NCBI RefSeq assembly: GCF_001610975.1
Contig: NZ_CP013342.1
Location: 3,791,001 to 3,855,000, forward strand
DNA from: Sphingopyxis terrae subsp. terrae NBRC 15098
GTDB lineage: Bacteria > Pseudomonadota > Alphaproteobacteria > Sphingomonadales > Sphingomonadaceae
DNA: 64,000 bases
Direction: 5' to 3'
Position numbers and translations under genes: made by a program. Under the pieces are notes generated by a model. That model was not told the DNA's origin. It was given only the letters and a program-made list of their open reading frames with translations, and made no database searches. Positions 48,028 through 57,411 of the stretch are shown piece after piece. Within the stretch, counting starts at the first letter, position 1; each line of letters begins with the position of its first letter.

Positions 48028-49698
48028 GTGGATAGGGCAAGAGCTATTGCAAAACTTACGGCACCCGGAAGAAAGTATGAACTGCAAAATGTCTGTGTGA
48101 ATGGAAACGAGGTAAAGTGGTTCGTAAACGCACCCACCTCGCTCAGACAGCTGATTAGCGAAGCGCGCTGCGAGAAGACATTTTTTGTCTATAATGATGA
48201 GCGCTACACGTTTGAGGAATTCTATCAGCGTGCGTCAAATCTGGGCAGACGCCTGATCGATGACTATGGAGTCAAACCTGGCGACCGGGTCGCAATTGGC
48301 CTTCGCAACTACCCTGAATGGGCGCTCGCATTTGCGGCGATAACTTCTATCGGAGGGATCGTCGCGGGGCTCAATGCATGGTGGGAATCGGACGAGCTTG
48401 AGTATGGCATTAGGCATATCGGGGCAAAGGTGGCCATAGTCGACCAGGAACGGCTTGACAGAGTCAAACTCCAAAGTGGTCTTGATTTTCTGACTCTTAT
48501 TTCGGTCCGTTCAGAGCCATGTGACCGTGCCACACCCATCGATCAGCTTCTGCGTCAGCACGGCGAGCTTCCCGATATCCAAATCGAACCCGATGATGAT
48601 GCGGTCATCTTGTTTACATCGGGATCGACTGGCCACCCCAAAGGGTCCGTCTCGACGCACCGCAACATCATTGCGGCGCTCTTGTCCCAGGAGCTTGATC
48701 TGGCAGTTTTGGCAACAATCCACGGTGGCGCGCCCAAAGGGCAATCGAAGCCGCATTATCCGGACGCAGCCTTGCTTGGCATGCCGCTTTTTCACGTCAA
48801 CGGACTTCTTGCTGTATTGCTGACCAGTTTCCGCAGAAAGCGGAAGACTGTTGCGATGTACAAATGGGACCCGAATGTCGCTGTCGAGTTGGTTGAGGCA
48901 GAAAAAATTGTCAGCTTTGTTGGAACGCCCGCAATGACGGGAGACCTTATGCTGGCGGCGCAAAAGCAGGATAAAGATGTGAGCAGCTTGCTCGCCGTGG
49001 GTGGCGGCGGATCGGCGCGCGCTGAATCTCAAGTGAAGGGCATTGACGAGACATTCAAGAATGCAAAGCCGTACACCGGATGGGGGATGACTGAAACCAA
49101 CTCGATCGGCACGTCGATCGGTGGCGAAGAATATCTAATGCGACCATCCAGTTCGGGCAGGGTGAGCGCGGTTCTTGAGCTCGGAATTGTTGACAGCGAC
49201 GATAACTTTGTAAAGGCCGGAGAGCGCGGAGAATTGCTTGTTCGAGGAACCTCGGTGATTCACAAATATTGGGACCGACCAGATTCGAGCGGCGATTTTC
49301 TGGAAGGTGGTTGGTTCAGGACGGGAGATATCGCTTATCTCGACGAAGATGGATATCTCTACATCGTAGATCGGTTGAAACAGATCATCATTCGGGGTGG
49401 TGAAAATATCGGTTGCGCCGAGGTGGAATCGGCAATGTTAAACGATCCGGCAATTATTGAGGTCAGCGTTTACGGCGTAGCCGACCAAAGGCTGGGCGAG
49501 GATGTTGCGGCGACAATATATGTTGATCGGGAAGTAGACGTCGACGCCATAAGATCAAATCTGAAGCTCAAGATTGCCGGTTTCAAAATCCCAAAGCACA
49601 TCCGGGTCACAACCGAGCCATTGGTTCGTATCGCGTCCGGTAAGATTGATAAGAAGACGATCCAAAAAGATCATCAAAAACTCCTAGATTTGGAGTGA
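48028..49698 (+). CDS. pegE: PegE, acyl-CoA ligase, copy 1
   Basis: About 556-aa ANL-superfamily ligase thought to activate PEG-carboxylate as its CoA thioester. The AMP-binding P-loop is VILFTSGSTGHPKGSVSTHRN. Further core motifs are YTGWGMTETNS, WFRTGDIAYLDEDGYLYIVDRLKQIIIRGGENI (hinge) and the C-terminal SGKIDKKTI lysine motif. A GTG at 48028-48030 preceded by AAAGG is the preferred start; a TTG at 47977 is in frame. This copy carries Gln (CAG at 48688) and Leu (CTT at 48946) where copy 2 has Trp and Ile. It follows pegA by about 230 bp. Confidence 0.88.
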   Translation: MDRARAIAKLTAPGRKYELQNVCVNGNEVKWFVNAPTSLRQLISEARCEKTFFVYNDERYTFEEFYQRASNLGRRLIDDYGVKPGDRVAIGLRNYPEWALAFAAITSIGGIVAGLNAWWESDELEYGIRHIGAKVAIVDQERLDRVKLQSGLDFLTLISVRSEPCDRATPIDQLLRQHGELPDIQIEPDDDAVILFTSGSTGHPKGSVSTHRNIIAALLSQELDLAVLATIHGGAPKGQSKPHYPDAALLGMPLFHVNGLLAVLLTSFRRKRKTVAMYKWDPNVAVELVEAEKIVSFVGTPAMTGDLMLAAQKQDKDVSSLLAVGGGGSARAESQVKGIDETFKNAKPYTGWGMTETNSIGTSIGGEEYLMRPSSSGRVSAVLELGIVDSDDNFVKAGERGELLVRGTSVIHKYWDRPDSSGDFLEGGWFRTGDIAYLDEDGYLYIVDRLKQIIIRGGENIGCAEVESAMLNDPAIIEVSVYGVADQRLGEDVAATIYVDREVDVDAIRSNLKLKIAGFKIPKHIRVTTEPLVRIASGKIDKKTIQKDHQKLLDLE

Positions 49699-49703
49699 CG
49701 CAG

Positions 49704-49850
49704 ATGAATATTCCAGGCTGTCACAATGTGACTGATTTTCATCGTCTCGCCCAGCGTCGAATTCCATTTCCAGTGTTCGATTATTTTGACGGCGCGGCCG
49801 AGTATGAAATCACGCGATGGCGCAACAGAGAGGCTTATGAGAGCTGCGAC
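49704..49850 (+). pseudogene. 5' fragment of an lldD-like FMN alpha-hydroxyacid dehydrogenase, copy 1
   Basis: MNIPGCHNVTDFHRLAQRRIPFPVFDYFDGAAEYEITRWRNREAYE matches the N-terminus of L-lactate/glycolate oxidase-type enzymes (LARRRLP..VFDYIDGGAEDE pattern). Homology ends at about 49850, exactly where an inverted-repeat element starts; the remaining roughly 330 codons are absent. It begins 5 bp after the pegE stop, so an intact gene was probably once the last member of the operon. A C2-acid oxidase would fit PEG breakdown products. Confidence 0.65.
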
Positions 49851-49865
49851 TGTTCCCCGTCAGCG
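49851..49865 (+). repeat. Left arm of a 15-bp inverted repeat flanking pegR, plus hairpin
   Basis: TGTTCCCCGTCAGCG here is the exact reverse complement of 51123-51137 (repeated at 56014-56028 and 57286-57300 in copy 2). Just inside lies an 11-bp hairpin, TTTTGGTTCTC (49902-49912) with GAGAACCAAAA (49938-49948). These look like remains of an insertion-sequence end. Confidence 0.7.
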
Positions 49866-50000
49866 TTCATGAGACAGATTAGCGGTTGAAGTTTAGGAGG
49901 GTTTTGGTTCTCGTCGTAGTGACGAAGGAACGAACATGAGAACCAAAAGTCGAGGTCGAAGCGCCCTGCCGAGTAGGTTGTAGCTTGAGCAGTGGAATCG

Positions 50001-51029
50001 CTAGGATGTATTCGCTTTGCGCCAACGACCGGGTGCCATTCCACCGACCCGTTTAAAAGCTCGACAAAAACTACCTGCTTCAGAGTATCCAAGCGTGTAA
50101 GCGATCTGCTCTAATGTCATGGTTGATGATAATAAGAGCTGGCAAGCACGTTCAAAAATAACTTCGGACTGGATTTGTCGAAAATTTGTTTCTTCTGTAT
50201 GCAAACGACGCCTCAGAGTACTCATTGAGCACCCTAAAGCTCGACAAATTTCTGGCTCAGTGGACAGCTTTTCATTTGACATCTGCAGAAGCATTTCCTT
50301 GACTCTGTTTTTTGTACTTGAGTGGCGCCTTTCAAGGGTGTTGCTCAGCTTGTCCTCTAATCTCATGCGTGACCAACGGTCATCGAATTTCAATTGCATA
50401 CGAAACAAGCTGCGATTGAATGAAATTGAATAGTTTTTCTGCCCAAATAGCGTTTCTGTTCCAAACGCCTTTCCAACCTCATCCATATTGTCCGGTCTAT
50501 CGTTCTTGAATGAAGTTTGGCATGGATATACTTCGGAATTGGTTAACTCTTGGACCCAGGTAACCAGGGCAGCCATGCCTCTTGTAGCTAGAAAGTGTTG
50601 ACTGAATGGTGGCAGCTTGTGCCCAAGAATCACGAATTTGATGGTGTCAGGATCTCGGACAACGGAAACTTCGTTGATCCACAAAGATATCTTGTAGAAT
50701 TTGGCGCCAATCGTTAGCGCTTGTTCCAGCGTGCGGCTAGCCATCATGGCGAAACCTAGTGTTCCATAACAGGTCAGGTGTTGGCGCATTCCCAAAATCA
50801 CGCCGTTGGCAGGATCATCGTCTATCTCCAGCAAGTTTTGAATTGCTCGGAGTTCTTGCCAGACCTGAATTTCGCAATATGGGTCTTCAATATCATCCAG
50901 ATCTAATTCCGTTCCTTTCAGGATTTCGAGGGCTGGAATGTCGTGTTCGCGCGCGAAATAAACAAGGAGTCTCAACGATGTAACTTGTCGAATATCTGAA
51001 AATTCTTTTTTGTATGAGATGTGGGTCAT
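50001..51029 (-). CDS. pegR: PegR, AraC-family regulator, copy 1
   Basis: 342-aa activator proposed to control the peg promoters in response to PEG or its oxidation products. The N-terminal arabinose-binding-like domain (LRLLVYFAREHDIPALEILKGTELDL) is followed by a C-terminal AraC DNA-binding domain, with helices ICRALGCSMSTLRRRLHTEETNF and the family signature MTLEQIAYTLGYSEAGSFCRAFKRVGGMAPGRWRK. I favour the ATG at 51029 because GGTGA lies before it; an ATG at 51119 would add 30 residues and begin 3 bp from the inverted repeat. It is opposite in orientation to pegBCDAE. The copy is identical to copy 2. Confidence 0.88.
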   Translation of the reverse strand: MTHISYKKEFSDIRQVTSLRLLVYFAREHDIPALEILKGTELDLDDIEDPYCEIQVWQELRAIQNLLEIDDDPANGVILGMRQHLTCYGTLGFAMMASRTLEQALTIGAKFYKISLWINEVSVVRDPDTIKFVILGHKLPPFSQHFLATRGMAALVTWVQELTNSEVYPCQTSFKNDRPDNMDEVGKAFGTETLFGQKNYSISFNRSLFRMQLKFDDRWSRMRLEDKLSNTLERRHSSTKNRVKEMLLQMSNEKLSTEPEICRALGCSMSTLRRRLHTEETNFRQIQSEVIFERACQLLLSSTMTLEQIAYTLGYSEAGSFCRAFKRVGGMAPGRWRKANTS

Positions 51030-51122
51030 TTTCGCGTCACCAAAGTTGAGACCACTTGTCTCCGATTGGAGCGGCAATGACAAGACTTCACCTGACTTCG
51101 GATCGATGAACTGGGCCATAGG

Positions 51123-51137
51123 CGCTGACGGGGAACA
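51123..51137 (-). repeat. Right arm of the inverted repeat flanking pegR
   Basis: CGCTGACGGGGAACA, exact reverse complement of 49851-49865. No direct target duplication is seen outside the pair, so a clean single transposition is not shown. Confidence 0.7.
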
Positions 51138-51248
51138 TTGAGATTGAAGACATTGAAGTGAATAGCGCCTAGTGATCTAGACGCCTTCATTGTTTGTTTT
51201 TTGCTGTCGTTCGAAGTTCACAGGTGACAACATGGGGTTTGTGGCGTG

Positions 51249-52517
51249 TGACGTGACCCCCTGATTTTCCTCCAACAGTGATTAGAGTCCGGTCTTGAAG
51301 GAAGGACGGACAGATGAAGCGTTTGAGGTTTTCGGAAGAGCAGATCATCGGGGTGTTGAAGGAAGCGGAGGCGGGCGCGAAGACCGGCGAGCTGGCGCGG
51401 CGACACGGGGTGTCGGAAGCAACGATCTACAACTGGAAGGCCAAGTATGGCGGCCTTGAGGTGTCGGAGGCGAAGCGGCTACGCTCGCTCGAGGACGAGA
51501 ACGCGAAGCTGAAGCGGTTGCTTGCGGACTCGATGCTGGACAATGCGGCGCTGAAGGATCTTCTCACAAAAAAATGGTGACGCCCGCCGTTCAGCGGGAA
51601 GCGGTCGCCCATCTCCAGGCTTGCCATGGGATGAGCGAGCGGCGGGCGTGCCGTGTCACAGGCGCCGATCGGAAGAGCATGCGCTACCGGTCGCAGCGTG
51701 GCGACGATGCCGAGGTTCGGGAGAAGCTGCGCGAGTTGGCGCAGCAGCGTCGCCGGTTCGGTTATCGGCGCCTGCATATCCTGCTGCGCCGGGAGGGCGT
51801 GATGATCAACAGGAAGAAGACCCAGCGCCTGTATCGAGAGGAGGGGCTGATGGTCCGACGAAGACGCAACCGGCGCCGGGCGATCGGTGCGCGGGCGCCC
51901 GCACCGGTGCTCGCGCTGCCGAACCAGCGGTGGAGCCTCGACTTTGTGCATGATCAGATGGCGTCAGGTCGGCGGTTCCGGGTGCTCAACATCGTGGACG
52001 ATGTCACGCGGGAGTGCCTGCGCGCGGTGCCCGACACGTCGATCTCCGGGCGCCGGGTCGTGCGCGAGCTCAGCGATCTGATCGAGGAGCGCGGCAGACC
52101 GGGGATGATCGTCAGCGACAATGGGACCGAGCTGACATCGAACGCGGTGCTCGCATGGTGCGGTGAGGTCGGGGTCGAGTGGCATTATATCGCGCCGGGC
52201 AAGCCGATGCAGAACGGCTATGTCGAGAGCTTCAATGGCCGGATGCGCGATGAGCTTCTGAACGAGACGCTGTTCCTCGACCTCGATCATGCCCGCACAG
52301 TGATCGCGGCCTGGGCCGAAGATTACAACCAGGCGCGGCCACACTCGGCCCTTGGATATGAGACACCGGCGGCGTTCGCCGCCGAACTGCATAAGCAATG
52401 GCCTGTGCAGCTACGCCCTTCGGGCTCCGCTGCACAGGCCATTGCTTACACTGCGCTCATGCGCAACAAAGCTGCTGGGCTCTAATCCCCGCTGGTGGAA
52501 ACCAGGGGGTCACGTCA
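51249..52517 (+). mobile_element. IS407-like IS3-family element, 1269 bp, copy 1
   Basis: Ends TGACGTGACCCCCTG (51249-51263) and CAGGGGGTCACGTCA (52503-52517) are perfect inverted repeats. The 4-bp direct repeat CGTG lies on both sides (51245-51248 and 52518-52521), as expected for this group. Inserted into the degraded IS3 element. GC is higher than the surrounding peg DNA. Confidence 0.92.
51314..52485 (+). CDS. IS407-like transposase OrfA/OrfB with -1 frameshift, copy 1
   Basis: OrfA (51314-51580) is an 88-aa helix-turn-helix protein ([37 protein letters not shown]). OrfB (51574-52485) is a 303-aa DDE integrase: [33 protein letters not shown], and [19 protein letters not shown] (here NGYVESFNG). 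They overlap at seven A (51568-51574), a usual -1 slippage site, so a fusion OrfAB is expected. Both frames are intact and identical in copy 2. Confidence 0.9.
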
Positions 52518-53433
52518 CGTGCTTTCGCACGGGGTTATAGAATTTCGATGTAGTCGAACTCATCCTGCCGAGCTTCTGCGCGGGTTTTTTATGTCCGCCT
52601 TCGGATCCGTTCGCGTTTGAGCAGGTTAAGGAAGCTCTCAGCGAACGCATTATCATGGCAGTTCCCGCGCCTGCCCATTGAGTGCTTGAGATTGTGGGCA
52701 TGGAGGAGCCAGGTTCATTCGCGGGAGATAAACTGTGAGCCCTGATGGAGTGGATCAGAACTACGTTCTTCGGCTTTCTGCGCCACACCGCTATCAGCAG
52801 TGCCTGGCAGACCAGATCAGCGGTCTGCCGACTTTGTATCTGCCAACCAACCACCGCCGTGAATAGAGATCGATCACCACTGAGAGGTAAGCGAAGCCCT
52901 CATGCGTTCTGATGAAGGTGGTGTCTGTTACCCATGCTGCGTCGGACGCTGACACTGCAAACTGGCGATCCAACGTATTGTCGATCACAACTGATGGCGT
53001 GCCACAATAGCTGTCTGGACGCCGCTTATAGCCAACTTGAGCTTTGATCCCGGCTTGCCATGCAAGGCGAGCCACACGGTTGGGACAGCTCTGCTCACCC
53101 TGATCAAGCAGAACATCATGCAGATGCGGTTGCCGTACACCCTGCCACTCTTCCCGTGCCTCGTGGATGAGCTTGGTCTGTCGGGCATCTTCCTGCGCCC
53201 TCTGAATCAACTTATGAGACCTGACCCTGGCTGGGAAGTGTCTCGGGATCGACGCTGGAGCCAGACATGCAACGGTTCCTAACAACGAATCACTTCGCAG
53301 GCAGCGACCGCGAGCAGTTGAATTGGCTGATGGGCTTCTCGCGCCTGAACATGAGGCCTGTAGCAGCCCGCAATAGCCGAGGTTCTTGTCTGAATTTTCC
53401 AATCCAAGGGAGATCCCGGCCGCGCACGAAGTT

Positions 53434-53448
53434 GAATGAATCTGTCAA
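53434..53448 (+). promoter_or_regulatory. 15-bp shared motif upstream of the chimera
   Basis: GAATGAATCTGTCAA, same as at 39784-39798, about 85 bp before the start at 53532. Confidence 0.5.
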
Positions 53449-53531
53449 AAAACTGACTTCAATGGCAATAGAATAGGTTCGTCGACCCGTTAACTTCTGG
53501 TGCTCAAACTGATTTCTGAGGGCATTGAATC

Positions 53532-53960
53532 ATGACTGAGCAAGCTGGCTACTATGGTAAGAGGCGCAAATGGCATAGCTGGGGATACGAAGACGAGGTC
53601 ATTTCCCAGGCTGAGGTCAAGGAAATGGCCGTTCGCGTTGGCAAACGCCTGGGCATTGATGAGCCGGTGGTCTTGTCTGATCCAACGCTCGAGGAAATCG
53701 AGTTGAGGGAATCGCGGATCTCCATCCCTGCTTCCTTGTCGTCTTTTTGTAATTCAGACAAATGGGATCGCGTTTCTCATTCCTACGGCAAGAGCTTCAA
53801 GGACCTGACGCGCATTTTTCGGCGAGATTTTACCAATCCGCCTGATGTGGATGCCTCGATCATGCCTTCTATTGTATCGGGAAACACAAATGCGCCTACC
53901 ATCATGATCGGCGAAAAAGGGGCGCAAATGATACTCGATGAAGCCGAATCTTACACCTAG
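53532..53960 (+). CDS. Chimeric gene: N-terminus of PEG-carboxylate dehydrogenase fused to the C-terminus of PegA
   Basis: 142 codons. The first 106 are the start of PEG-carboxylate dehydrogenase ([20 protein letters not shown] ... RDFTNPPDV). The last 36 are the PegA tail ([20 protein letters not shown] ... ESYT) in frame. The join at 53849/53850 has no shared base. It lacks the FAD and substrate domains of one parent and everything but the terminal segment of the other, including Asn511, so no enzyme activity is expected. It lies upstream of pegE copy 2 and could carry transcription into it from the dehydrogenase promoter. Confidence 0.9.
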   Translation: MTEQAGYYGKRRKWHSWGYEDEVISQAEVKEMAVRVGKRLGIDEPVVLSDPTLEEIELRESRISIPASLSSFCNSDKWDRVSHSYGKSFKDLTRIFRRDFTNPPDVDASIMPSIVSGNTNAPTIMIGEKGAQMILDEAESYT

Positions 53961-54190
53961 CGCAATCGATCAACCAGGCGTCCATCCAGAATTGATGCAA
54001 GCTGAAGGAACGCCCCGGTGTGCAATGCGCGCCGCAGATCAGGCTTGAGGACAATGTGCAGACGCCGGGTGTGGAGTTGAACGCTGGAAGGTCGTGATCG
54101 TGTGGGCGCAATCACAGACACCAGGTTAGCGTATTAGTCTTGTGCCGATTTGAGCAAAAGTTGCAGCGAAGGATTAGAAAGGTTGGGATC

Positions 54191-55861
54191 GTGGATAGGG
54201 CAAGAGCTATTGCAAAACTTACGGCACCCGGAAGAAAGTATGAACTGCAAAATGTCTGTGTGAATGGAAACGAGGTAAAGTGGTTCGTAAACGCACCCAC
54301 CTCGCTCAGACAGCTGATTAGCGAAGCGCGCTGCGAGAAGACATTTTTTGTCTATAATGATGAGCGCTACACGTTTGAGGAATTCTATCAGCGTGCGTCA
54401 AATCTGGGCAGACGCCTGATCGATGACTATGGAGTCAAACCTGGCGACCGGGTCGCAATTGGCCTTCGCAACTACCCTGAATGGGCGCTCGCATTTGCGG
54501 CGATAACTTCTATCGGAGGGATCGTCGCGGGGCTCAATGCATGGTGGGAATCGGACGAGCTTGAGTATGGCATTAGGCATATCGGGGCAAAGGTGGCCAT
54601 AGTCGACCAGGAACGGCTTGACAGAGTCAAACTCCAAAGTGGTCTTGATTTTCTGACTCTTATTTCGGTCCGTTCAGAGCCATGTGACCGTGCCACACCC
54701 ATCGATCAGCTTCTGCGTCAGCACGGCGAGCTTCCCGATATCCAAATCGAACCCGATGATGATGCGGTCATCTTGTTTACATCGGGATCGACTGGCCACC
54801 CCAAAGGGTCCGTCTCGACGCACCGCAACATCATTGCGGCGCTCTTGTCCTGGGAGCTTGATCTGGCAGTTTTGGCAACAATCCACGGTGGCGCGCCCAA
54901 AGGGCAATCGAAGCCGCATTATCCGGACGCAGCCTTGCTTGGCATGCCGCTTTTTCACGTCAACGGACTTCTTGCTGTATTGCTGACCAGTTTCCGCAGA
55001 AAGCGGAAGACTGTTGCGATGTACAAATGGGACCCGAATGTCGCTGTCGAGTTGGTTGAGGCAGAAAAAATTGTCAGCTTTGTTGGAACGCCCGCAATGA
55101 CGGGAGACATTATGCTGGCGGCGCAAAAGCAGGATAAAGATGTGAGCAGCTTGCTCGCCGTGGGTGGCGGCGGATCGGCGCGCGCTGAATCTCAAGTGAA
55201 GGGCATTGACGAGACATTCAAGAATGCAAAGCCGTACACCGGATGGGGGATGACTGAAACCAACTCGATCGGCACGTCGATCGGTGGCGAAGAATATCTA
55301 ATGCGACCATCCAGTTCGGGCAGGGTGAGCGCGGTTCTTGAGCTCGGAATTGTTGACAGCGACGATAACTTTGTAAAGGCCGGAGAGCGCGGAGAATTGC
55401 TTGTTCGAGGAACCTCGGTGATTCACAAATATTGGGACCGACCAGATTCGAGCGGCGATTTTCTGGAAGGTGGTTGGTTCAGGACGGGAGATATCGCTTA
55501 TCTCGACGAAGATGGATATCTCTACATCGTAGATCGGTTGAAACAGATCATCATTCGGGGTGGTGAAAATATCGGTTGCGCCGAGGTGGAATCGGCAATG
55601 TTAAACGATCCGGCAATTATTGAGGTCAGCGTTTACGGCGTAGCCGACCAAAGGCTGGGCGAGGATGTTGCGGCGACAATATATGTTGATCGGGAAGTAG
55701 ACGTCGACGCCATAAGATCAAATCTGAAGCTCAAGATTGCCGGTTTCAAAATCCCAAAGCACATCCGGGTCACAACCGAGCCATTGGTTCGTATCGCGTC
55801 CGGTAAGATTGATAAGAAGACGATCCAAAAAGATCATCAAAAACTCCTAGATTTGGAGTGA
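54191..55861 (+). CDS. pegE: PegE, acyl-CoA ligase, copy 2
   Basis: Second copy of the PEG-carboxylate:CoA ligase, same length and motifs (FTSGSTGHPKGS, GENIGCAEVESAM). The only differences from copy 1 are TGG for CAG at 54851 (Gln to Trp) and ATT for CTT at 55109 (Leu to Ile). The first lies about 20 residues after the P-loop, so it could alter activity. Upstream is the chimera and not pegA, so its promoter differs from that of copy 1. Confidence 0.88.
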   Translation: MDRARAIAKLTAPGRKYELQNVCVNGNEVKWFVNAPTSLRQLISEARCEKTFFVYNDERYTFEEFYQRASNLGRRLIDDYGVKPGDRVAIGLRNYPEWALAFAAITSIGGIVAGLNAWWESDELEYGIRHIGAKVAIVDQERLDRVKLQSGLDFLTLISVRSEPCDRATPIDQLLRQHGELPDIQIEPDDDAVILFTSGSTGHPKGSVSTHRNIIAALLSWELDLAVLATIHGGAPKGQSKPHYPDAALLGMPLFHVNGLLAVLLTSFRRKRKTVAMYKWDPNVAVELVEAEKIVSFVGTPAMTGDIMLAAQKQDKDVSSLLAVGGGGSARAESQVKGIDETFKNAKPYTGWGMTETNSIGTSIGGEEYLMRPSSSGRVSAVLELGIVDSDDNFVKAGERGELLVRGTSVIHKYWDRPDSSGDFLEGGWFRTGDIAYLDEDGYLYIVDRLKQIIIRGGENIGCAEVESAMLNDPAIIEVSVYGVADQRLGEDVAATIYVDREVDVDAIRSNLKLKIAGFKIPKHIRVTTEPLVRIASGKIDKKTIQKDHQKLLDLE

Positions 55862-55866
55862 CGCAG

Positions 55867-56013
55867 ATGAATATTCCAGGCTGTCACAATGTGACTGATT
55901 TTCATCGTCTCGCCCAGCGTCGAATTCCATTTCCAGTGTTCGATTATTTTGACGGCGCGGCCGAGTATGAAATCACGCGATGGCGCAACAGAGAGGCTTA
56001 TGAGAGCTGCGAC
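55867..56013 (+). pseudogene. 5' fragment of an lldD-like gene, copy 2
   Basis: Same sequence as 49704-49850 (MNIPGCHNVTDFHRLAQRRIPFPVFDYFDG...), ended by the inverted repeat at 56014. Confidence 0.65.
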
Positions 56014-56163
56014 TGTTCCCCGTCAGCGTTCATGAGACAGATTAGCGGTTGAAGTTTAGGAGGGTTTTGGTTCTCGTCGTAGTGACGAAGGAACGAACAT
56101 GAGAACCAAAAGTCGAGGTCGAAGCGCCCTGCCGAGTAGGTTGTAGCTTGAGCAGTGGAATCG

Positions 56164-57192
56164 CTAGGATGTATTCGCTTTGCGCCAACGACCGGGTGCC
56201 ATTCCACCGACCCGTTTAAAAGCTCGACAAAAACTACCTGCTTCAGAGTATCCAAGCGTGTAAGCGATCTGCTCTAATGTCATGGTTGATGATAATAAGA
56301 GCTGGCAAGCACGTTCAAAAATAACTTCGGACTGGATTTGTCGAAAATTTGTTTCTTCTGTATGCAAACGACGCCTCAGAGTACTCATTGAGCACCCTAA
56401 AGCTCGACAAATTTCTGGCTCAGTGGACAGCTTTTCATTTGACATCTGCAGAAGCATTTCCTTGACTCTGTTTTTTGTACTTGAGTGGCGCCTTTCAAGG
56501 GTGTTGCTCAGCTTGTCCTCTAATCTCATGCGTGACCAACGGTCATCGAATTTCAATTGCATACGAAACAAGCTGCGATTGAATGAAATTGAATAGTTTT
56601 TCTGCCCAAATAGCGTTTCTGTTCCAAACGCCTTTCCAACCTCATCCATATTGTCCGGTCTATCGTTCTTGAATGAAGTTTGGCATGGATATACTTCGGA
56701 ATTGGTTAACTCTTGGACCCAGGTAACCAGGGCAGCCATGCCTCTTGTAGCTAGAAAGTGTTGACTGAATGGTGGCAGCTTGTGCCCAAGAATCACGAAT
56801 TTGATGGTGTCAGGATCTCGGACAACGGAAACTTCGTTGATCCACAAAGATATCTTGTAGAATTTGGCGCCAATCGTTAGCGCTTGTTCCAGCGTGCGGC
56901 TAGCCATCATGGCGAAACCTAGTGTTCCATAACAGGTCAGGTGTTGGCGCATTCCCAAAATCACGCCGTTGGCAGGATCATCGTCTATCTCCAGCAAGTT
57001 TTGAATTGCTCGGAGTTCTTGCCAGACCTGAATTTCGCAATATGGGTCTTCAATATCATCCAGATCTAATTCCGTTCCTTTCAGGATTTCGAGGGCTGGA
57101 ATGTCGTGTTCGCGCGCGAAATAAACAAGGAGTCTCAACGATGTAACTTGTCGAATATCTGAAAATTCTTTTTTGTATGAGATGTGGGTCAT
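56164..57192 (-). CDS. pegR: PegR, AraC-family regulator, copy 2
   Basis: Translation is identical to copy 1, including the C-terminal AraC signature and the alternative upstream ATG (57282). Flanked by the same 15-bp inverted repeat (56014-56028, 57286-57300). A second copy doubles the dose of the presumed activator. Confidence 0.88.
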   Translation of the reverse strand: MTHISYKKEFSDIRQVTSLRLLVYFAREHDIPALEILKGTELDLDDIEDPYCEIQVWQELRAIQNLLEIDDDPANGVILGMRQHLTCYGTLGFAMMASRTLEQALTIGAKFYKISLWINEVSVVRDPDTIKFVILGHKLPPFSQHFLATRGMAALVTWVQELTNSEVYPCQTSFKNDRPDNMDEVGKAFGTETLFGQKNYSISFNRSLFRMQLKFDDRWSRMRLEDKLSNTLERRHSSTKNRVKEMLLQMSNEKLSTEPEICRALGCSMSTLRRRLHTEETNFRQIQSEVIFERACQLLLSSTMTLEQIAYTLGYSEAGSFCRAFKRVGGMAPGRWRKANTS

Positions 57193-57411
57193 TTTCGCGT
57201 CACCAAAGTTGAGACCACTTGTCTCCGATTGGAGCGGCAATGACAAGACTTCACCTGACTTCGGATCGATGAACTGGGCCATAGGCGCTGACGGGGAACA
57301 TTGAGATTGAAGACATTGAAGTGAATAGCGCCTAGTGATCTAGACGCCTTCATTGTTTGTTTTTTGCTGTCGTTCGAAGTTCACAGGTGACAACATGGGG
57401 TTTGTGGCGTG

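Larger units (their letters stand above)
51177..53402 (-). pseudogene. Degraded IS3-family transposase OrfB, split by a nested IS, copy 1
   Basis: On the minus strand the N-terminal part (52794-53402) includes WVTDTTFIRTHEGFAYLSVVIDLYSRR, then frameshifts and continues as QSRQTADLVCQALLIAVWRRKPKNVVLIHS ... FYNPVRKH. Removing the younger IS joins this to ATNPMLSPVNFERQQKTNNEGV, stopping at 51177. Several frameshifts and stops make it non-functional. It is older than the IS inside it. Confidence 0.8.
47687..53849. repeat. Direct tandem duplication, copy 1 (6163 bp)
   Basis: Unit from codon 500 of pegA (GATGCCTCG) to the base before the junction. It contains pegE, the lldD-like fragment, pegR, a degraded IS3 element with a nested IS, and the first 106 codons of PEG-carboxylate dehydrogenase. 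Copy 2 follows directly at 53850. Only three bases were seen to differ. Confidence 0.97.
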
